This document shows positions 1 through 12,712 of a stretch of DNA of 64,000 nt, in pieces; within the stretch, counting starts at the first letter, position 1; each line of letters opens with the position of its first letter. The translations under genes and the position numbers were made by a program. The stretch lies in contig NZ_JARKOZ010000153.1 in assembly GCF_029978005.1 (NCBI RefSeq), forward strand, positions 1 to 64,000, read 5' to 3'. The notes under the pieces were generated by a model, which saw only the letters and a program-made list of their open reading frames with translations, did no database searches and had not been told where the DNA came from. Origin of the DNA: Solidesulfovibrio sp. GTDB taxonomy: Bacteria > Desulfobacterota > Desulfovibrionia > Desulfovibrionales > Desulfovibrionaceae.

Positions 1-1040
1 GCGGTCGCGGCCAGGGCGGCGGCGTCGGCCAGGGCCGGCGGTCCGGCCAGGCGCGACAGGGCGGCGCTTTTTCGCCGCATGGCCTCCAGGGCGCTGCCCA
101 GGCGCGTCAGTTCCGCGCGCCTGGCGTCGAGGAGCGCCGCGTCGGCAAGGGCCGGCGGCGGGGCCAGGGGCGAAAGCGCCGTCCCGCGCCCGGCGGCCAC
201 GGCCTTTCGCCGCGAACGGGACCCGGCCTGGGCCACCACGGCGGCCAGGGGGGCGGTGGGGGAAAGTCGGGGCGGCGCGGCCAGCGCGCCGAGGACCCGG
301 CCCGCGCCGGAAAGGGCGGCAGCGCGGCGCGAGAGGCGCTCGCGCGCCGCGGTCAGGGCAGCGAGCTCCCCGGCCCGGCGCTCGGCCGCCTCCAGGGCCG
401 CCTCCAGGGCCGCGCCCGTCTCCAGGCGCATCTCCAGCCCCGGCAGCGGGGCCAGGCGGTCGAGCTCGGCGGCGAGCCCGGCCAGGCGCTTTTCCTGGCG
501 TTTCTTCTCGGCCTTGGCCCGCCGGATCCTGTCCGTGAGCAGGTTCTGCATGGCCACCAGGTGGGCCGCTTCGGTCGAGGCGGCGAAAAAGCCGGACAGG
601 ACCGAGCCGGGCCGGTTGAGCAGAAAGACCGGCTCACGCTGGTTGCCGATGTGCACGTCCACGGCGTCGCCGCCCTCGATGGGCACGGGCGGGAGCCCGA
701 GCACCTTGACGATCTCCTCGGGCGGCGTGCGGCCGAACTTGGCGAAGACCTCGGGCTCGGCCGCGCCCGGCCGGGTCAGCTCGTAGAGGGCGTACTTGGG
801 CCGGCGCACCCAGGCCACGGTCGTGCCGTCGTCGAGCTCGGCCGTGACCCGGGCCTCGGCCGCGCCGTGGCGGACGACGTGGCGCGGGGCCGGGTTTTCG
901 GCCAGGCAGCGCAGGGCCTCGACCACGGCGGACTTGCCGGAGTTGTTGGGGCCGGTCAGGACGTTGAGGCCCGGGGCCAGGTCGAAGACGGTCCGGGCAT
1001 GGGCCATGAAGTCGACGAGAATCAAACGGGTGATCGCCAC
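1..1040 (-). CDS. SbcC/SMC-like AAA ATPase, N-terminal part (cut by window start)
   Basis: The reading frame starts at a GTG at 1040 and runs off the left edge, giving about 346 residues. It opens with ITRLILVDFMAH and a Walker A motif GPNNSGKS near residue 34, the arrangement of the N-terminal half of SbcC/Rad50/RecF-type ATPases. A D-loop-like stretch is followed by an Ala/Arg/Glu/Leu-rich region from about residue 190 that looks like the start of a coiled coil. Such proteins act in DNA repair or end processing, usually with an SbcD-type nuclease, which would lie beyond the window. The start is chosen because the canonical 'beta strand then P-loop' begins right after it; only a weak AAGG precedes it. 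It is divergent from the kinase at 1147. Confidence 0.75.
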   Translation of the reverse strand, partial: MAITRLILVDFMAHARTVFDLAPGLNVLTGPNNSGKSAVVEALRCLAENPAPRHVVRHGAAEARVTAELDDGTTVAWVRRPKYALYELTRPGAAEPEVFAKFGRTPPEEIVKVLGLPPVPIEGGDAVDVHIGNQREPVFLLNRPGSVLSGFFAASTEAAHLVAMQNLLTDRIRRAKAEKKRQEKRLAGLAAELDRLAPLPGLEMRLETGAALEAALEAAERRAGELAALTAARERLSRRAAALSGAGRVLGALAAPPRLSPTAPLAAVVAQAGSRSRRKAVAAGRGTALSPLAPPPALADAALLDARRAELTRLGSALEAMRRKSAALSRLAGPPALADAAALAAT

Positions 1041-1146
1041 GCCTTGATGAGACCAGAAGCGGGCCGAGATTTCAAGGCCCGTCCCCGGGCGGCGGCCGGC
1101 TTGCGGCGCTTTACTTTCCGCGCCTTCTCCTTAAGTAAGAGGGCAT

Positions 1147-2317
1147 ATGGACAACGCACAGGAGCGCCCGATGCCGCCAGCCTCCGACCAGACCTGCTTC
1201 GCCCCGGCCGAGAGGGCCGAGACCGCCGAGATCGAACGCCAGCACGCCATCCTTTCGGGCCACGAAATCCCGGTGGTCCTCGACGCCATTCCGGTCATCG
1301 CCATGATCCTCAACCACTGCCGCCAGGTGGTCTTCGGCAACCGCAAGTTCGCCGACGTCGTGGGCGTTGCCGACATCCGCGAGGCGCTGGGCAAGCGCCC
1401 GGGCGAGGCCTTCCGCTGCGTGCACGCGGAGAAGGCTCCGGGCGGCTGCGGCACCGGGGAGTTCTGCGCCCACTGCGGGGCGGTGCGCTCCATCCTGCTG
1501 GGCCTGGCCGGCAAGCAGAACATCCAGGAGTGCAACATCAACCGGGAGGACGGCGGCCGGGTCGAGGCGCTGGACCTGCGGGTGTCCTCGTCGCCCTTTC
1601 ACCTGGAGGACGAGCGCTTCCTCATCTTCTCCATCACCGACGTCAGCCACGAGAAGCGCCGGCGCGCCCTGGAGCGCATCTTCTTCCACGACATGCTCAA
1701 CACCGTGGGCGGGCTCCAGGGCCTCATGGAATTCCTGGCCGAGGAGGTCCACGACGACCTGCGGCCCGACGCCCAGCTCATCCACCGGGCCATGGCCCAG
1801 CTCGCCGACGAGATCACCTACCAGAAGCAGTTGCTGGCCGCCGAAACCAACGAACTGGAAACGAACTTCACTCCCCTTTCCCCCAGCGACGTGCTGGAAC
1901 TGGTGGAAGCCACCTTCCAAAGCGGCGAACAGGCCAAGGGCAAGCGCATCGAGGTGACAAACGCCTGCGCCGCGGTGGAATTCCAGTCCGACCCGGTGCT
2001 CCTGCGCCGTGTGCTCGGCAACATGGTCAAAAACGCCCTGGAGGCCACCGCCCCGGGCGGGACGGTGACGCTCGCCTGCGACGCGGACGAGGGGCACGTG
2101 GGCTTTTCCGTGCGCAACGACGCCGTCATTCCCCGCAGCGTGCGCATGCGCATCTTCAACCGCTCGTTTTCCACCAAGGGCGTGGGCCGGGGGCTCGGCA
2201 CCTACAGCATCAAGCTTTTGACCGAACGCTACCTCGGCGGCACGGTCGACTTCACCTCCGCCCCTGGGGAAGGCACGACCTTCCGGGTGCGCCTGCCCCT
2301 GGATCCGGAGCAGCCGG

Positions 2318-2325
<8 letters not shown>
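1147..2325 (+). CDS. PAS sensor histidine kinase with Cys cluster, cytosolic
   Basis: A 392-residue kinase without signal peptide or membrane segment. A PAS-like domain (about residues 40-170) carries four cysteines (C91, C101, C107, C110) in the context [13 protein letters not shown], a pattern that could bind a metal or an Fe-S cluster. The phosphoacceptor region has FFHDMLN with H181, followed by an HATPase domain with an N-box near N292-N296 (NMVKNALEA), G-box GRGLGTYS and a C-terminal GEGTTF. The H-box is of the short HDMLN type rather than HELRTPL. No response regulator is adjacent, so its partner is unknown. Its stop overlaps by 8 bp the stop of the convergent trehalose synthase gene. 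Confidence 0.85.
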
Positions 2326-5623
<3,298 letters not shown>

Positions 5624-5679
5624 ATACGCTCCTTGTCGTCACCTCCCTTATACGGACTTCGACGCTTTTTTCCAGCCGC

Positions 5680-6447
5680 CTAGCGCGCGACCACCAGCAC
5701 GTCCACCCGGACCGCGCCGGCCCGGCGCAGGGCGTCGGCCGCGGCGTCGATGGTGGCCCCGGTGGTCATGACGTCGTCCACGAGCAGGACGCTTCGCCCT
5801 TCGACCTGCCCGGGGTCGGCGGCGAAGGCCCCGGCGATGTTGGCCCGCCGCCGGGCTCCGGGCAGTTGGCTCTGGGGCGTGGTGTCGCGGATGCGGCAAA
5901 GGGCCCGCATGGCCACGGGCCGGCCCAGGCGGACGGCCAGGAGCCGGGAGAGTTCCAGGCTTTGGTTGAAGCCCCGCCAGGCCAGCCGCCGGGGGTGCAG
6001 AGGCACGGGCACGATGCGCCCCGGCCCGTCCGGGTCCATGGCCCCCTCCCCTTCACGGCCGGCGGCGCGGCGATAGGCGGCCAGGGCCAGCCCGGCCAGG
6101 AGCCTGCCCTGGGCCAGGCGGCCGTGGAACTTGAACCCCAGGATCAGTTCGCGAAGCAGGTCGTCGTAGGGGCCGTGGAAGGCGAAGCCGTCCCAGGACC
6201 GGCCCTGGCGGCGGCATTCGAGGCAGGTCGTGGGCGCGCCGCCCGGGTCCTCGGCCAGCTCGCCGCAGCGCGGGCAATGGCCGCCCAGGCGCGGGGCCAA
6301 GCGCGCCGCGCAGGCCGGGCACAGGGGCAGTTCCCCGGCCGCGGCGGCCGGCAGCAGGCCGGCGCAGGCCTGGCAGCGGCCGCAAAGCGCCGTGAGGCTG
6401 CGGCCAAGGCCCCGCCCCAGGACGGCGAAAACGTCCCCAAGCCTCAT
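5680..6447 (-). CDS. ComF family phosphoribosyltransferase-like protein
   Basis: 255 residues. The N-terminal 85 residues contain CxxC pairs (CGRCQAC, CPAC, CPRCGE, CLECRRQG) typical of the ComF zinc-ribbon, then PYDDLLRELILGFKFHG and a C-terminal phosphoribosyltransferase-type segment with VLLVDDVMTTGAT as the PRPP-binding motif. ComF proteins are linked to DNA uptake and competence; the biochemical reaction is not settled. The start ATG overlaps the stop of the upstream reductase gene as ATGA, so the two are translationally coupled. The start is chosen on this overlap. Confidence 0.9.
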   Translation of the reverse strand: MRLGDVFAVLGRGLGRSLTALCGRCQACAGLLPAAAAGELPLCPACAARLAPRLGGHCPRCGELAEDPGGAPTTCLECRRQGRSWDGFAFHGPYDDLLRELILGFKFHGRLAQGRLLAGLALAAYRRAAGREGEGAMDPDGPGRIVPVPLHPRRLAWRGFNQSLELSRLLAVRLGRPVAMRALCRIRDTTPQSQLPGARRRANIAGAFAADPGQVEGRSVLLVDDVMTTGATIDAAADALRRAGAVRVDVLVVAR

Positions 6448-7061
6448 CGCGGCCCGGCGGACAGGGCGGAAGCGGCGGCCTCCCGGGCCGCGGCGGCGAC
6501 CGCCGCCAGGGCGGCCCCGTCGGCGGCCAGATCCCCCGGCGCGTCCATGCCCCGCAGCAGGCACGGCTCGGCCAACTCCCGGGAAAGGGGCCACAGGAAG
6601 TACTTGAGCGTGAGCAGCGAGCCGTCGAACAGCCGCTCCCCGCGCCTGCGCCCGGCCACGAGCAGGGCGTGGGCCGGGCGGGCGGGCGACGACGGAGCCC
6701 GGGCGGCCACGGCCAGGCGGGCGGCGTAGCGGCGCTGGGCCCGGTCGATGAAGCCCTTGAAGACCGCCGGCAGGTGGTAGAAGTAGATGGGTGCGGCAAA
6801 GGCCGCCACGGGCGCGGCCTCGATCAGGTCGAAGAGGGCCTCGGCCGCGTCGCCGTCCCGGTCCAGGGGACAGCGCTCGCCCGGCCCGGCGCAAACGCCG
6901 CAGCCCCGGCAGGGCGCGATGCGCTCGTCACGTAATCGCACCACGCGGGCCGGCAGCCCGGCCTGCGCCAGGGCGGCGGCGAAGGTCAGGCCGGCCGTGT
7001 CCGAGTTGCCGCCGGCCCGGGGGCCGCACAGGAAGACGGCGGCCTCCCCCAGTCCCGTCAC
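6444..7061 (-). CDS. Flavodoxin-like NAD(P)H-dependent FMN reductase
   Basis: 205 residues from a GTG start that overlaps the stop of the MBL gene as GTGA. The N-terminus (AAVFLCGPRAGGNSDTAG) is the FMN-phosphate-binding loop of the flavodoxin/NADPH-dependent FMN reductase fold. It is followed by a Cys cluster CRGCGVCAGPGERCP around residues 49-65, as in iron-sulfur flavoproteins (Isf family), and PIYFYHLPAVFKGFIDRAQ, the typical second flavin contact. It probably moves electrons between a reduced carrier and a small acceptor; the substrate is unknown. It is the middle gene of a coupled three-gene operon with the MBL hydrolase and ComF-like protein. Confidence 0.85.
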   Translation of the reverse strand: MTGLGEAAVFLCGPRAGGNSDTAGLTFAAALAQAGLPARVVRLRDERIAPCRGCGVCAGPGERCPLDRDGDAAEALFDLIEAAPVAAFAAPIYFYHLPAVFKGFIDRAQRRYAARLAVAARAPSSPARPAHALLVAGRRRGERLFDGSLLTLKYFLWPLSRELAEPCLLRGMDAPGDLAADGAALAAVAAAAREAAASALSAGPR

Positions 7062-7684
7062 CGGGCGAACTCCGAGAAAAACGGGTTGTGGCGCATCTCG
7101 CCGCCCACCGTGGTGGCCGGGCCGTGGCCGCTGTAGACCACCGTGTCCGGCGGCAGGGTGAAGACGGCCTCGCGCACCGAACGCATGAGCGCGTCGTAGT
7201 CGCCGCCCTCGAAGTCCGTGCGGCCGATGGAGCGGTAGAAGAGCAGGTCGCCGACGAAGATCACGCCGGCCTTGGGGAAATAATAGGACAGGCTGCCCGG
7301 GGAATGGCCCGGGGTAGCCAGGACCTTGCAGGGCTGGTTCAAAAGGAGCAGTTCGCCGGGGCCCAGCGGCTCCCAGTCGAAGGGCGGCACCATGGGCAGG
7401 CCCATGAGCCCGCCCGCGCCGAGCTCCGTCTGCAAAAGCGGCGCGTCCTCGGCCCCGGCGAAGACCGTCGCGCCGAAAGCCCGGGCCAGCTCGCCCACGC
7501 CGTAGAGATGGTCGCAGTGCAGGTGGGTGACGAGCACCGCTTCCAGGGAACAGCCTTTTTCCTTCAAATAATCCGCAACCGCTCCGGGCGTTCCGCCGAC
7601 ATCCACGGCAATGGCCGAGGAACCTTCCGTGGCCACGTAGCAATTCGTCTCCAGGGGTCCCAGCGGAAACGTCTTTATGTTCAT
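7058..7684 (-). CDS. MBL-fold metallohydrolase (glyoxalase II-like)
   Basis: 208 residues. It carries the dinuclear metal signature THLHCDH, then GHSPGSLSY and VGDLLFYRSIGRTD, and a final SGHGPATT, the order seen in hydroxyacylglutathione hydrolase-like MBL proteins of about 210 residues. The likely reaction is hydrolysis of a thioester such as an acyl-glutathione or another low-molecular thiol ester; the exact substrate cannot be read from the sequence. It heads the operon with the flavodoxin-like and ComF-like genes (GTGA overlap). Confidence 0.9.
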   Translation of the reverse strand: MNIKTFPLGPLETNCYVATEGSSAIAVDVGGTPGAVADYLKEKGCSLEAVLVTHLHCDHLYGVGELARAFGATVFAGAEDAPLLQTELGAGGLMGLPMVPPFDWEPLGPGELLLLNQPCKVLATPGHSPGSLSYYFPKAGVIFVGDLLFYRSIGRTDFEGGDYDALMRSVREAVFTLPPDTVVYSGHGPATTVGGEMRHNPFFSEFAR

Positions 7685-7916
7685 GCCTCGCCTCCCTTTT
7701 CCTTCGCTGCGGTCCGTGCGGGACCTGTCGCGGCCGCGCCCCGGAGGGCACGGCGACGGCGTCTTCCCCGGCCCGGACGACGGCGAAGGGGCGACGCGGC
7801 GACAGGGCCATGCGGCAAAAGGGGTGCCGTGTCCCTCCCCCCGCTGTCAAGCCCCGGCCAAGGCCCCTTCCCGGCCGGCTTGTTTTCCCGTGCCGACGAC
7901 GGTAGAGCAAAGCCCC

Positions 7917-10349
7917 ATGCAGCCAACTTCCGCGCCAAACGCCGCCCTGAGCGCCCCGCTCGGCCAGGGCGACCTCATCGCCTGCGAGCAGTTCCTGCGG
8001 GAGGTCCTTTCCCGCTTCCTCACCTTCAAGACCCACAGCCTGTATTTCCCGCGCGCCGGCGACGATCCCGCCCTGGAAGGCTTCGGCCCGGATTTTTCCC
8101 AGGCCGTCCACCTGCCCGCCGAGCGCAAGGTGCTGGTGCCCCTTTGCGCCGAGGGCCGGCTGCTCGGGGTGTTCATCGCCCGGGGGGCGAGCCTCGGCGC
8201 GCCGCGCACCCTGCTGCCCCTTTTGCCGCGCGTGGCCGCCATGGCCCTGGAGCAGGCGCGTCTGGCCAAGGCCCTGGCCACGGACGCGCTGACGGGCCTG
8301 GCCACGGGCGGGACGCTTCTGGCCAACATGGAGCGCGAGATCGAGCGGGTGCAGGACCGCATCCTGCCCGGCGCGGCGGCCCTGGCCGACCCGGGCCTGT
8401 CCGGGCCGCGCGGCGGCTTCGGCCTGGTGATGCTCGACCTGGATTTCTTCAGCCGGGTGGCCGGACGGCACGGCTTTCTGGCGGCCGAGGCCGTGCTGGC
8501 GCGGGTCGGAGGGCTTTTTTCCCGCCTATGCCCCCAGGAGGGGGTGGCGGCGCGGCTGCACGACGACCTGTTCGGCTTCTTCCTGCCCGGGGCCTCGGCC
8601 ACGCGCTGCCGGGAAGCGGCCGAAAGCTTCGTGCGGGAACTCTCCCGCCTGTCCTTTCCCGTCCCGGCCACGGGCGAATCCTTCGGGCTTACGGCCAGCG
8701 CCGGCGCGGCCGCCTATCCGCAGGACCTGCGCGGCGGCCAGTTCGCCGCGCCCCCGGCCGAGCAGGCCAGGGTGCTTTTGCGCAAGGCCCAGAAGGCCCT
8801 GGCCGTGGCCAAGGACCTGGGCCGCGACCAGGTCATGGCCTGCCACCGCATCCTGGCCGAGGGCGGCGTGGTGCTGGAGACGCTGCCCCTGTCGCGCCTG
8901 GCCGTGAGCCTCGGGCGCTTCGCCGAGGCCGAGGCCGGCCAGCGCTTCCTGGTCTGGTCGCCGCGCGACGAACGCCGACGCGACGTCAGGAAATCCGACG
9001 GCGAGCGCGTCTTCGGCCGCTCGCCCACGGTGTTCAAGGGCGAGATCGTGCTCCTGGAGGTGGGCGAGGACATGGCCTTCGCCGAGGTGCTCCAGCTCAC
9101 CGACCCCCATCTTTCCATCGCGCCCGGCGACCGGCTCCTGCTCGCCCAGGAGGAATCCGGCGACGAGGCCTCCCCCGCCGCGCCGGACGCGCCGCCAAGG
9201 CGCGACAAGGCCTCCGGCCTCTACGGACGGCGCGATTTCCTGCGCCTGGCCGCGGCCGACCGCGAGAAGCGGCAGGCCTTTTCCATGGTGCTGGCGCAAG
9301 TGCCGGAAACGCCTCGGGAGAGCAGCCCGGAACGCCCGGCCGAGGCCGAGGCGGCCGAGGCGGCCGCCATCTGCCGGACGCACTTCGGCCAGGACGTCCT
9401 GTGCGGCCGCTTCAGCTCCTCCAAGATCGTCTTCTACCTGCCGGACCGCGACCCGGAAAGCCTGCGCGGCGCGGCCGAGGCCGCCCAGGCCGCCCTGGCC
9501 GAGCGCCTGGGCCAGGCGGCCGTGGGCATCGCCGGCTACCCCTGCCTGGACTACTCCCGGGCCGACGTGGCGGAAAACTGCCGCAAGGCCCTGGACCACG
9601 CCCTGCTTTTGCCCGAAGGCCCGAAAGTGGCCGTGTTCGACTCCCTGTCGCTCACGGTCAGCGGCGACCGCCTCTTCGCCATGGGCGACGTGTACGCGGC
9701 CATGGAGGAGTTCAAGCAGGCGCTGCTCTCCGACGAAGACAACATCCTGGCCCGCAATTCCCTCGGCATCTGCCTGGCCCGGCTGGGCCGGGCCGAGGCG
9801 GCCCGGGCGGAATTCACGCGGGTCATCGGCCGCGACCCGAAAAACACCATGGCCCTTTACAACCTGGGCTGCGTCTGCCGCCGGCTGTCCGAGACCAAGG
9901 CCGCCCGCACGGCCTTCCAGAAATGCCTGCGCGCCGACCCGGGCCACGTGTTCAGCCTGCTGCGCCTGGGGCGCATGGCCGAGGAGGACCGGCGCTACGA
10001 GACGGCGCGCAAGTACTACCGCCGCGCCATGGGAGCCCGCAACGGCCCGGCCCTGACCCTGCGCCACCTGGCCCGGCTGGCCTTCGTCCGCGGCCGGCTG
10101 GAGGAGGCCCGGGAACACCTGCACCAGGCGCTGCTCCACGACCCCAAGGACGCCTTTTCCCTGCACCTCATGGCCAGGCTCTACCTGGAGGAAGGCCAGG
10201 ACCCGGCCATCGCCGAGGCCATGGCCCGCCAGGCCGCCGCCCTGCGGCCGGACCGGCCGGAATTCTGGCGGGAACTGTCCCGGGCCCTGGTCGCCCAGGG
10301 CCGGGACGGCGAGGCCCGCGAAGCCCTGGCCAGGGCCGAGGGCGTATGA
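7917..10349 (+). CDS. GAF-like / degenerate GGDEF / TPR signalling protein
   Basis: 810 residues from the ATG at 7917; upstream in-frame ATGs overlap the divergent MBL gene and encode low-complexity sequence, so they were not used. The order seen is a GAF-like N-terminus (about 20-115), a diguanylate-cyclase-fold domain starting DALTGLATGG (about 120-310) in which the catalytic GGDEF is replaced by HDDLF at 215-219, a linker, a second GGDEF-like fold starting SGLYGRRDFLRL (about 430-570) also without the signature, and at least five TPR repeats from about 580 to 800. Loss of the signature in both domains argues against c-di-GMP synthesis and for a sensing or scaffolding role. No membrane segment is seen. 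Confidence 0.75.
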   Translation: MQPTSAPNAALSAPLGQGDLIACEQFLREVLSRFLTFKTHSLYFPRAGDDPALEGFGPDFSQAVHLPAERKVLVPLCAEGRLLGVFIARGASLGAPRTLLPLLPRVAAMALEQARLAKALATDALTGLATGGTLLANMEREIERVQDRILPGAAALADPGLSGPRGGFGLVMLDLDFFSRVAGRHGFLAAEAVLARVGGLFSRLCPQEGVAARLHDDLFGFFLPGASATRCREAAESFVRELSRLSFPVPATGESFGLTASAGAAAYPQDLRGGQFAAPPAEQARVLLRKAQKALAVAKDLGRDQVMACHRILAEGGVVLETLPLSRLAVSLGRFAEAEAGQRFLVWSPRDERRRDVRKSDGERVFGRSPTVFKGEIVLLEVGEDMAFAEVLQLTDPHLSIAPGDRLLLAQEESGDEASPAAPDAPPRRDKASGLYGRRDFLRLAAADREKRQAFSMVLAQVPETPRESSPERPAEAEAAEAAAICRTHFGQDVLCGRFSSSKIVFYLPDRDPESLRGAAEAAQAALAERLGQAAVGIAGYPCLDYSRADVAENCRKALDHALLLPEGPKVAVFDSLSLTVSGDRLFAMGDVYAAMEEFKQALLSDEDNILARNSLGICLARLGRAEAARAEFTRVIGRDPKNTMALYNLGCVCRRLSETKAARTAFQKCLRADPGHVFSLLRLGRMAEEDRRYETARKYYRRAMGARNGPALTLRHLARLAFVRGRLEEAREHLHQALLHDPKDAFSLHLMARLYLEEGQDPAIAEAMARQAAALRPDRPEFWRELSRALVAQGRDGEAREALARAEGV

Positions 10350-10484
10350 TCGACGCGCGGCCGCGTGCAAAATCGGTAGACCTGCACGGAGAAGTTTTTT
10401 AGGTAGAACATAGCGTCACGTCGGTCTTCGCTTTCCCGGCGTATCTTCCAACAACGCAACCCTCCAAGGAACGTAGCCGACACT

Positions 10485-11498
10485 GTGCGATATTACTCCA
10501 TCCAGTTCCTGCGTCTGGTTTTCATGGCCATGGTCCTGTACATTCACGTCATGGCCTATCTGACCATCTACGGCCAGCCGGGAGGAACGATCTTCCACGC
10601 CATTCCCGCCGCCTTCCTGGCCGCCGCACTGCCTTTCTTCAGCATTTCCGGCTTCATCATGGCCTTTCTCATCGACATCGGCTACCGCAACTTCCTGCCG
10701 CGCCGGCTGCTGCGCATCTACCCCACCTATTTCTGCGGCGTGGCCATCGCCCTGCTCGTCGGCTACCTCGTGTGGGACAAGCCGCCGCCCTCGAACCTGC
10801 TGGCCGCCGCCTCCCTGCTCCCCCTGGGGCCGGTGGACCTGCCCCTGCACGTCGAGTGGACGCTCATCTACGAAATCGCCTACTACATCATCATCTCGCC
10901 CTTCGCCCTGCCGCGATATCGGCGCTGGTTCGTGCCGTTTCTGTGCACCTGGGCGGCGGCGATATTTTTCGCCTACTACGTCCTCGGCATGCAGGACGCC
11001 TACGTGTTCACCACCTGGCGCACGGTGCTCTTTTCCGGCTTCAACCTGTATTTCATCACCGGCGCTTTGGTCTATTACCTGCAAAAAAAGCTCCCGACAT
11101 GGCACTGGAGCGTCAACCTGGCCATCCTGTGCGCCGGCGCCGCCTACTGCGTGATTTCGTCCTGGGACCGCCCGGCCGGGCTCATCAAGGCCATGCACGA
11201 GATCTTCCCCTGGAGCCTGTGCACGGCGGCGAGCCTTTTCGCCGTGGTCAAGCTCGAGGACAAGTGGCGGCATCCGCTGCTCGAAGCCATCTCCGACTAC
11301 GGCGACTACGCCTACGCCTACTACCTCATCCACGCCGTCGTCCTGTCGGCCTTCTTCTCCATGGCCGTGTACACCTTCGGCTGGCCGCTGAACAACGTCA
11401 CGGCCATGGCCGGACTGTTCGCGGTGGTCATGTTCGGCTACCTCTTCGGCAGGCTGGACATGACGTTGCACAACTTCTTCAAGAAGCGGCTGCGCTAG
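10485..11498 (+). CDS. Acyltransferase-3 family membrane protein
   Basis: 337 residues from a GTG start. There are about ten hydrophobic segments and the family N-terminus IQFLRLVFMAMVLYIH, whose Arg and His match the R/H pair of acyltransferase-3 (OatA/OafB-type) proteins. The region HVEWTLIYEIAYYIII matches the conserved 'WSLxxExxFY' stretch. These proteins move acyl groups from cytoplasmic acyl-CoA across the membrane onto a carbohydrate. The next gene encodes a secreted SGNH protein, which would be the extracytoplasmic transferase half of such a pair. The start has a distant AAGGA about 15 bp upstream. Confidence 0.85.
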   Translation: MRYYSIQFLRLVFMAMVLYIHVMAYLTIYGQPGGTIFHAIPAAFLAAALPFFSISGFIMAFLIDIGYRNFLPRRLLRIYPTYFCGVAIALLVGYLVWDKPPPSNLLAAASLLPLGPVDLPLHVEWTLIYEIAYYIIISPFALPRYRRWFVPFLCTWAAAIFFAYYVLGMQDAYVFTTWRTVLFSGFNLYFITGALVYYLQKKLPTWHWSVNLAILCAGAAYCVISSWDRPAGLIKAMHEIFPWSLCTAASLFAVVKLEDKWRHPLLEAISDYGDYAYAYYLIHAVVLSAFFSMAVYTFGWPLNNVTAMAGLFAVVMFGYLFGRLDMTLHNFFKKRLR

Positions 11499-11539
11499 CC
11501 ATGGGACGTCCATCCGCAACCGCGTCGGGAGGCCGTCCG

Positions 11540-12622
11540 ATGTCGCTTCGCTTGCTGTCCGTGCTCGTCTGCCTGCTGTTGTTCCCACCGGCCGCCTTGG
11601 CCGGGGCGCTGCCGCCGGAATTCCAGTCCGACCATGTCTTCGAGCAGATCCGGGCCAACCGCGACGCCTATGGCCGGGTGGTCTTCGTCTTCGGCGATTC
11701 CGTCTCCATGATGTGCTCCCTGGAAACCGTGGATTTCTCGGCCCTGCGGGCCAAGGCCAACGACATCCAGTACATGGTGTCGGCCATGGCCGAGAAGATG
11801 CGGGAGGTCAACGATCCGGGGGACAAGGTGCGCGACCCGCTGTGGTGCATGCACTCCGTGGCCTCGGTCATGAACACGCTGTTCGCGGATTCGGGGCTTC
11901 TCACGGCCTCGGACCACGGCCTGAGCATTGCTTCGGGCAGGCTCGTGGCGGCCTACGCCGGAGGCCTGGGCATGCCCCTGCCCGTGGACGTGGCGCCCAG
12001 GGCCGAGGCCATCGCCGGCTACGTCGCCTCCGGGCTGATCCGCGACGGCGACGTGGTGATCATGGAGGACGCGGGATACAACGGCCAGGACCCCGACGCC
12101 TACGAAAACGACTGGCTGACCCTCGGCCGCGCCGTGTGGGGCAAGGTCGACGTGACCCTGGTCTTTTACGACATGTTCGACGACATCCCCGAAGAGACGG
12201 TCATGGGCATCCCGCCGGACGGCTTCCGCTACGAGGCCCCCTTCCCGAGCCCCAAAACCGGCGGCAGGCGCAGCCACAACCAGGCCCTGCGCGACGCCGT
12301 GGCCGTCCTCTCCCGGGAGCCGGCGCAGCGGGGCAGGCTCGTCTTCATCGACATGCGCCGGCGCATGGACGAGTTCCGGGCCGCCCTCAAGGAGGCCTTC
12401 GACCTGCCCGCCCTGACGCCCGAGGGCATCCATCCCAACGTCTGGGGCGAGGCGTTCCTGGTCCGGGAACTCCTGCGCGGCGCGGGACTGGCCGCGGACG
12501 TGACCGACCCCGGCCCCTACCTCGACCTGCTCGCGGCCAACGCCTCGCGACTGGCGCTTTGCGGCAAGCCCGTGGACGCGGACAAGGCCCGGGAGTTTAT
12601 CGGAACCTGGCTGCGGCCGTAG
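11540..12622 (+). CDS. Secreted SGNH/GDSL-like hydrolase or acyltransferase
   Basis: 360 residues starting at the ATG at 11540, with GGAGG 8 bp upstream and a clear signal peptide (LLSVLVCLLLFPPAALAG). An earlier in-frame ATG at 11501 would spoil the signal peptide. VFVFGDSVS near residue 40 is block I of the SGNH family (nucleophile Ser), and EGIHPNVWGEAF near 295-306 matches block V with its catalytic His. The middle is divergent from lipases. It sits 41 bp after the membrane acyltransferase; separate acyltransferase and SGNH proteins are typical of polysaccharide O-acetylation. Exported location is inferred from the signal peptide. Confidence 0.7.
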   Translation: MSLRLLSVLVCLLLFPPAALAGALPPEFQSDHVFEQIRANRDAYGRVVFVFGDSVSMMCSLETVDFSALRAKANDIQYMVSAMAEKMREVNDPGDKVRDPLWCMHSVASVMNTLFADSGLLTASDHGLSIASGRLVAAYAGGLGMPLPVDVAPRAEAIAGYVASGLIRDGDVVIMEDAGYNGQDPDAYENDWLTLGRAVWGKVDVTLVFYDMFDDIPEETVMGIPPDGFRYEAPFPSPKTGGRRSHNQALRDAVAVLSREPAQRGRLVFIDMRRRMDEFRAALKEAFDLPALTPEGIHPNVWGEAFLVRELLRGAGLAADVTDPGPYLDLLAANASRLALCGKPVDADKAREFIGTWLRP

Positions 12623-12643
12623 ACGTCTCCCCGCGCCGACGCA

Positions 12644-12681
12644 AAAGGCCGCGACCGGGAGCGTTCCCGATCGCGGCCTTT
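12644..12681. terminator. Bidirectional rho-independent-type hairpin
   Basis: A 17-bp inverted repeat (12644-12660 and 12665-12681) with one mismatch and a 4-nt loop, A-rich on its left flank and T-rich on its right. It sits between the convergent SGNH and proline-rich genes. Confidence 0.8.
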
Positions 12682-12712
12682 CCGTTGTGCAGCCTGGCGG
12701 CCGCGAAGCGGC

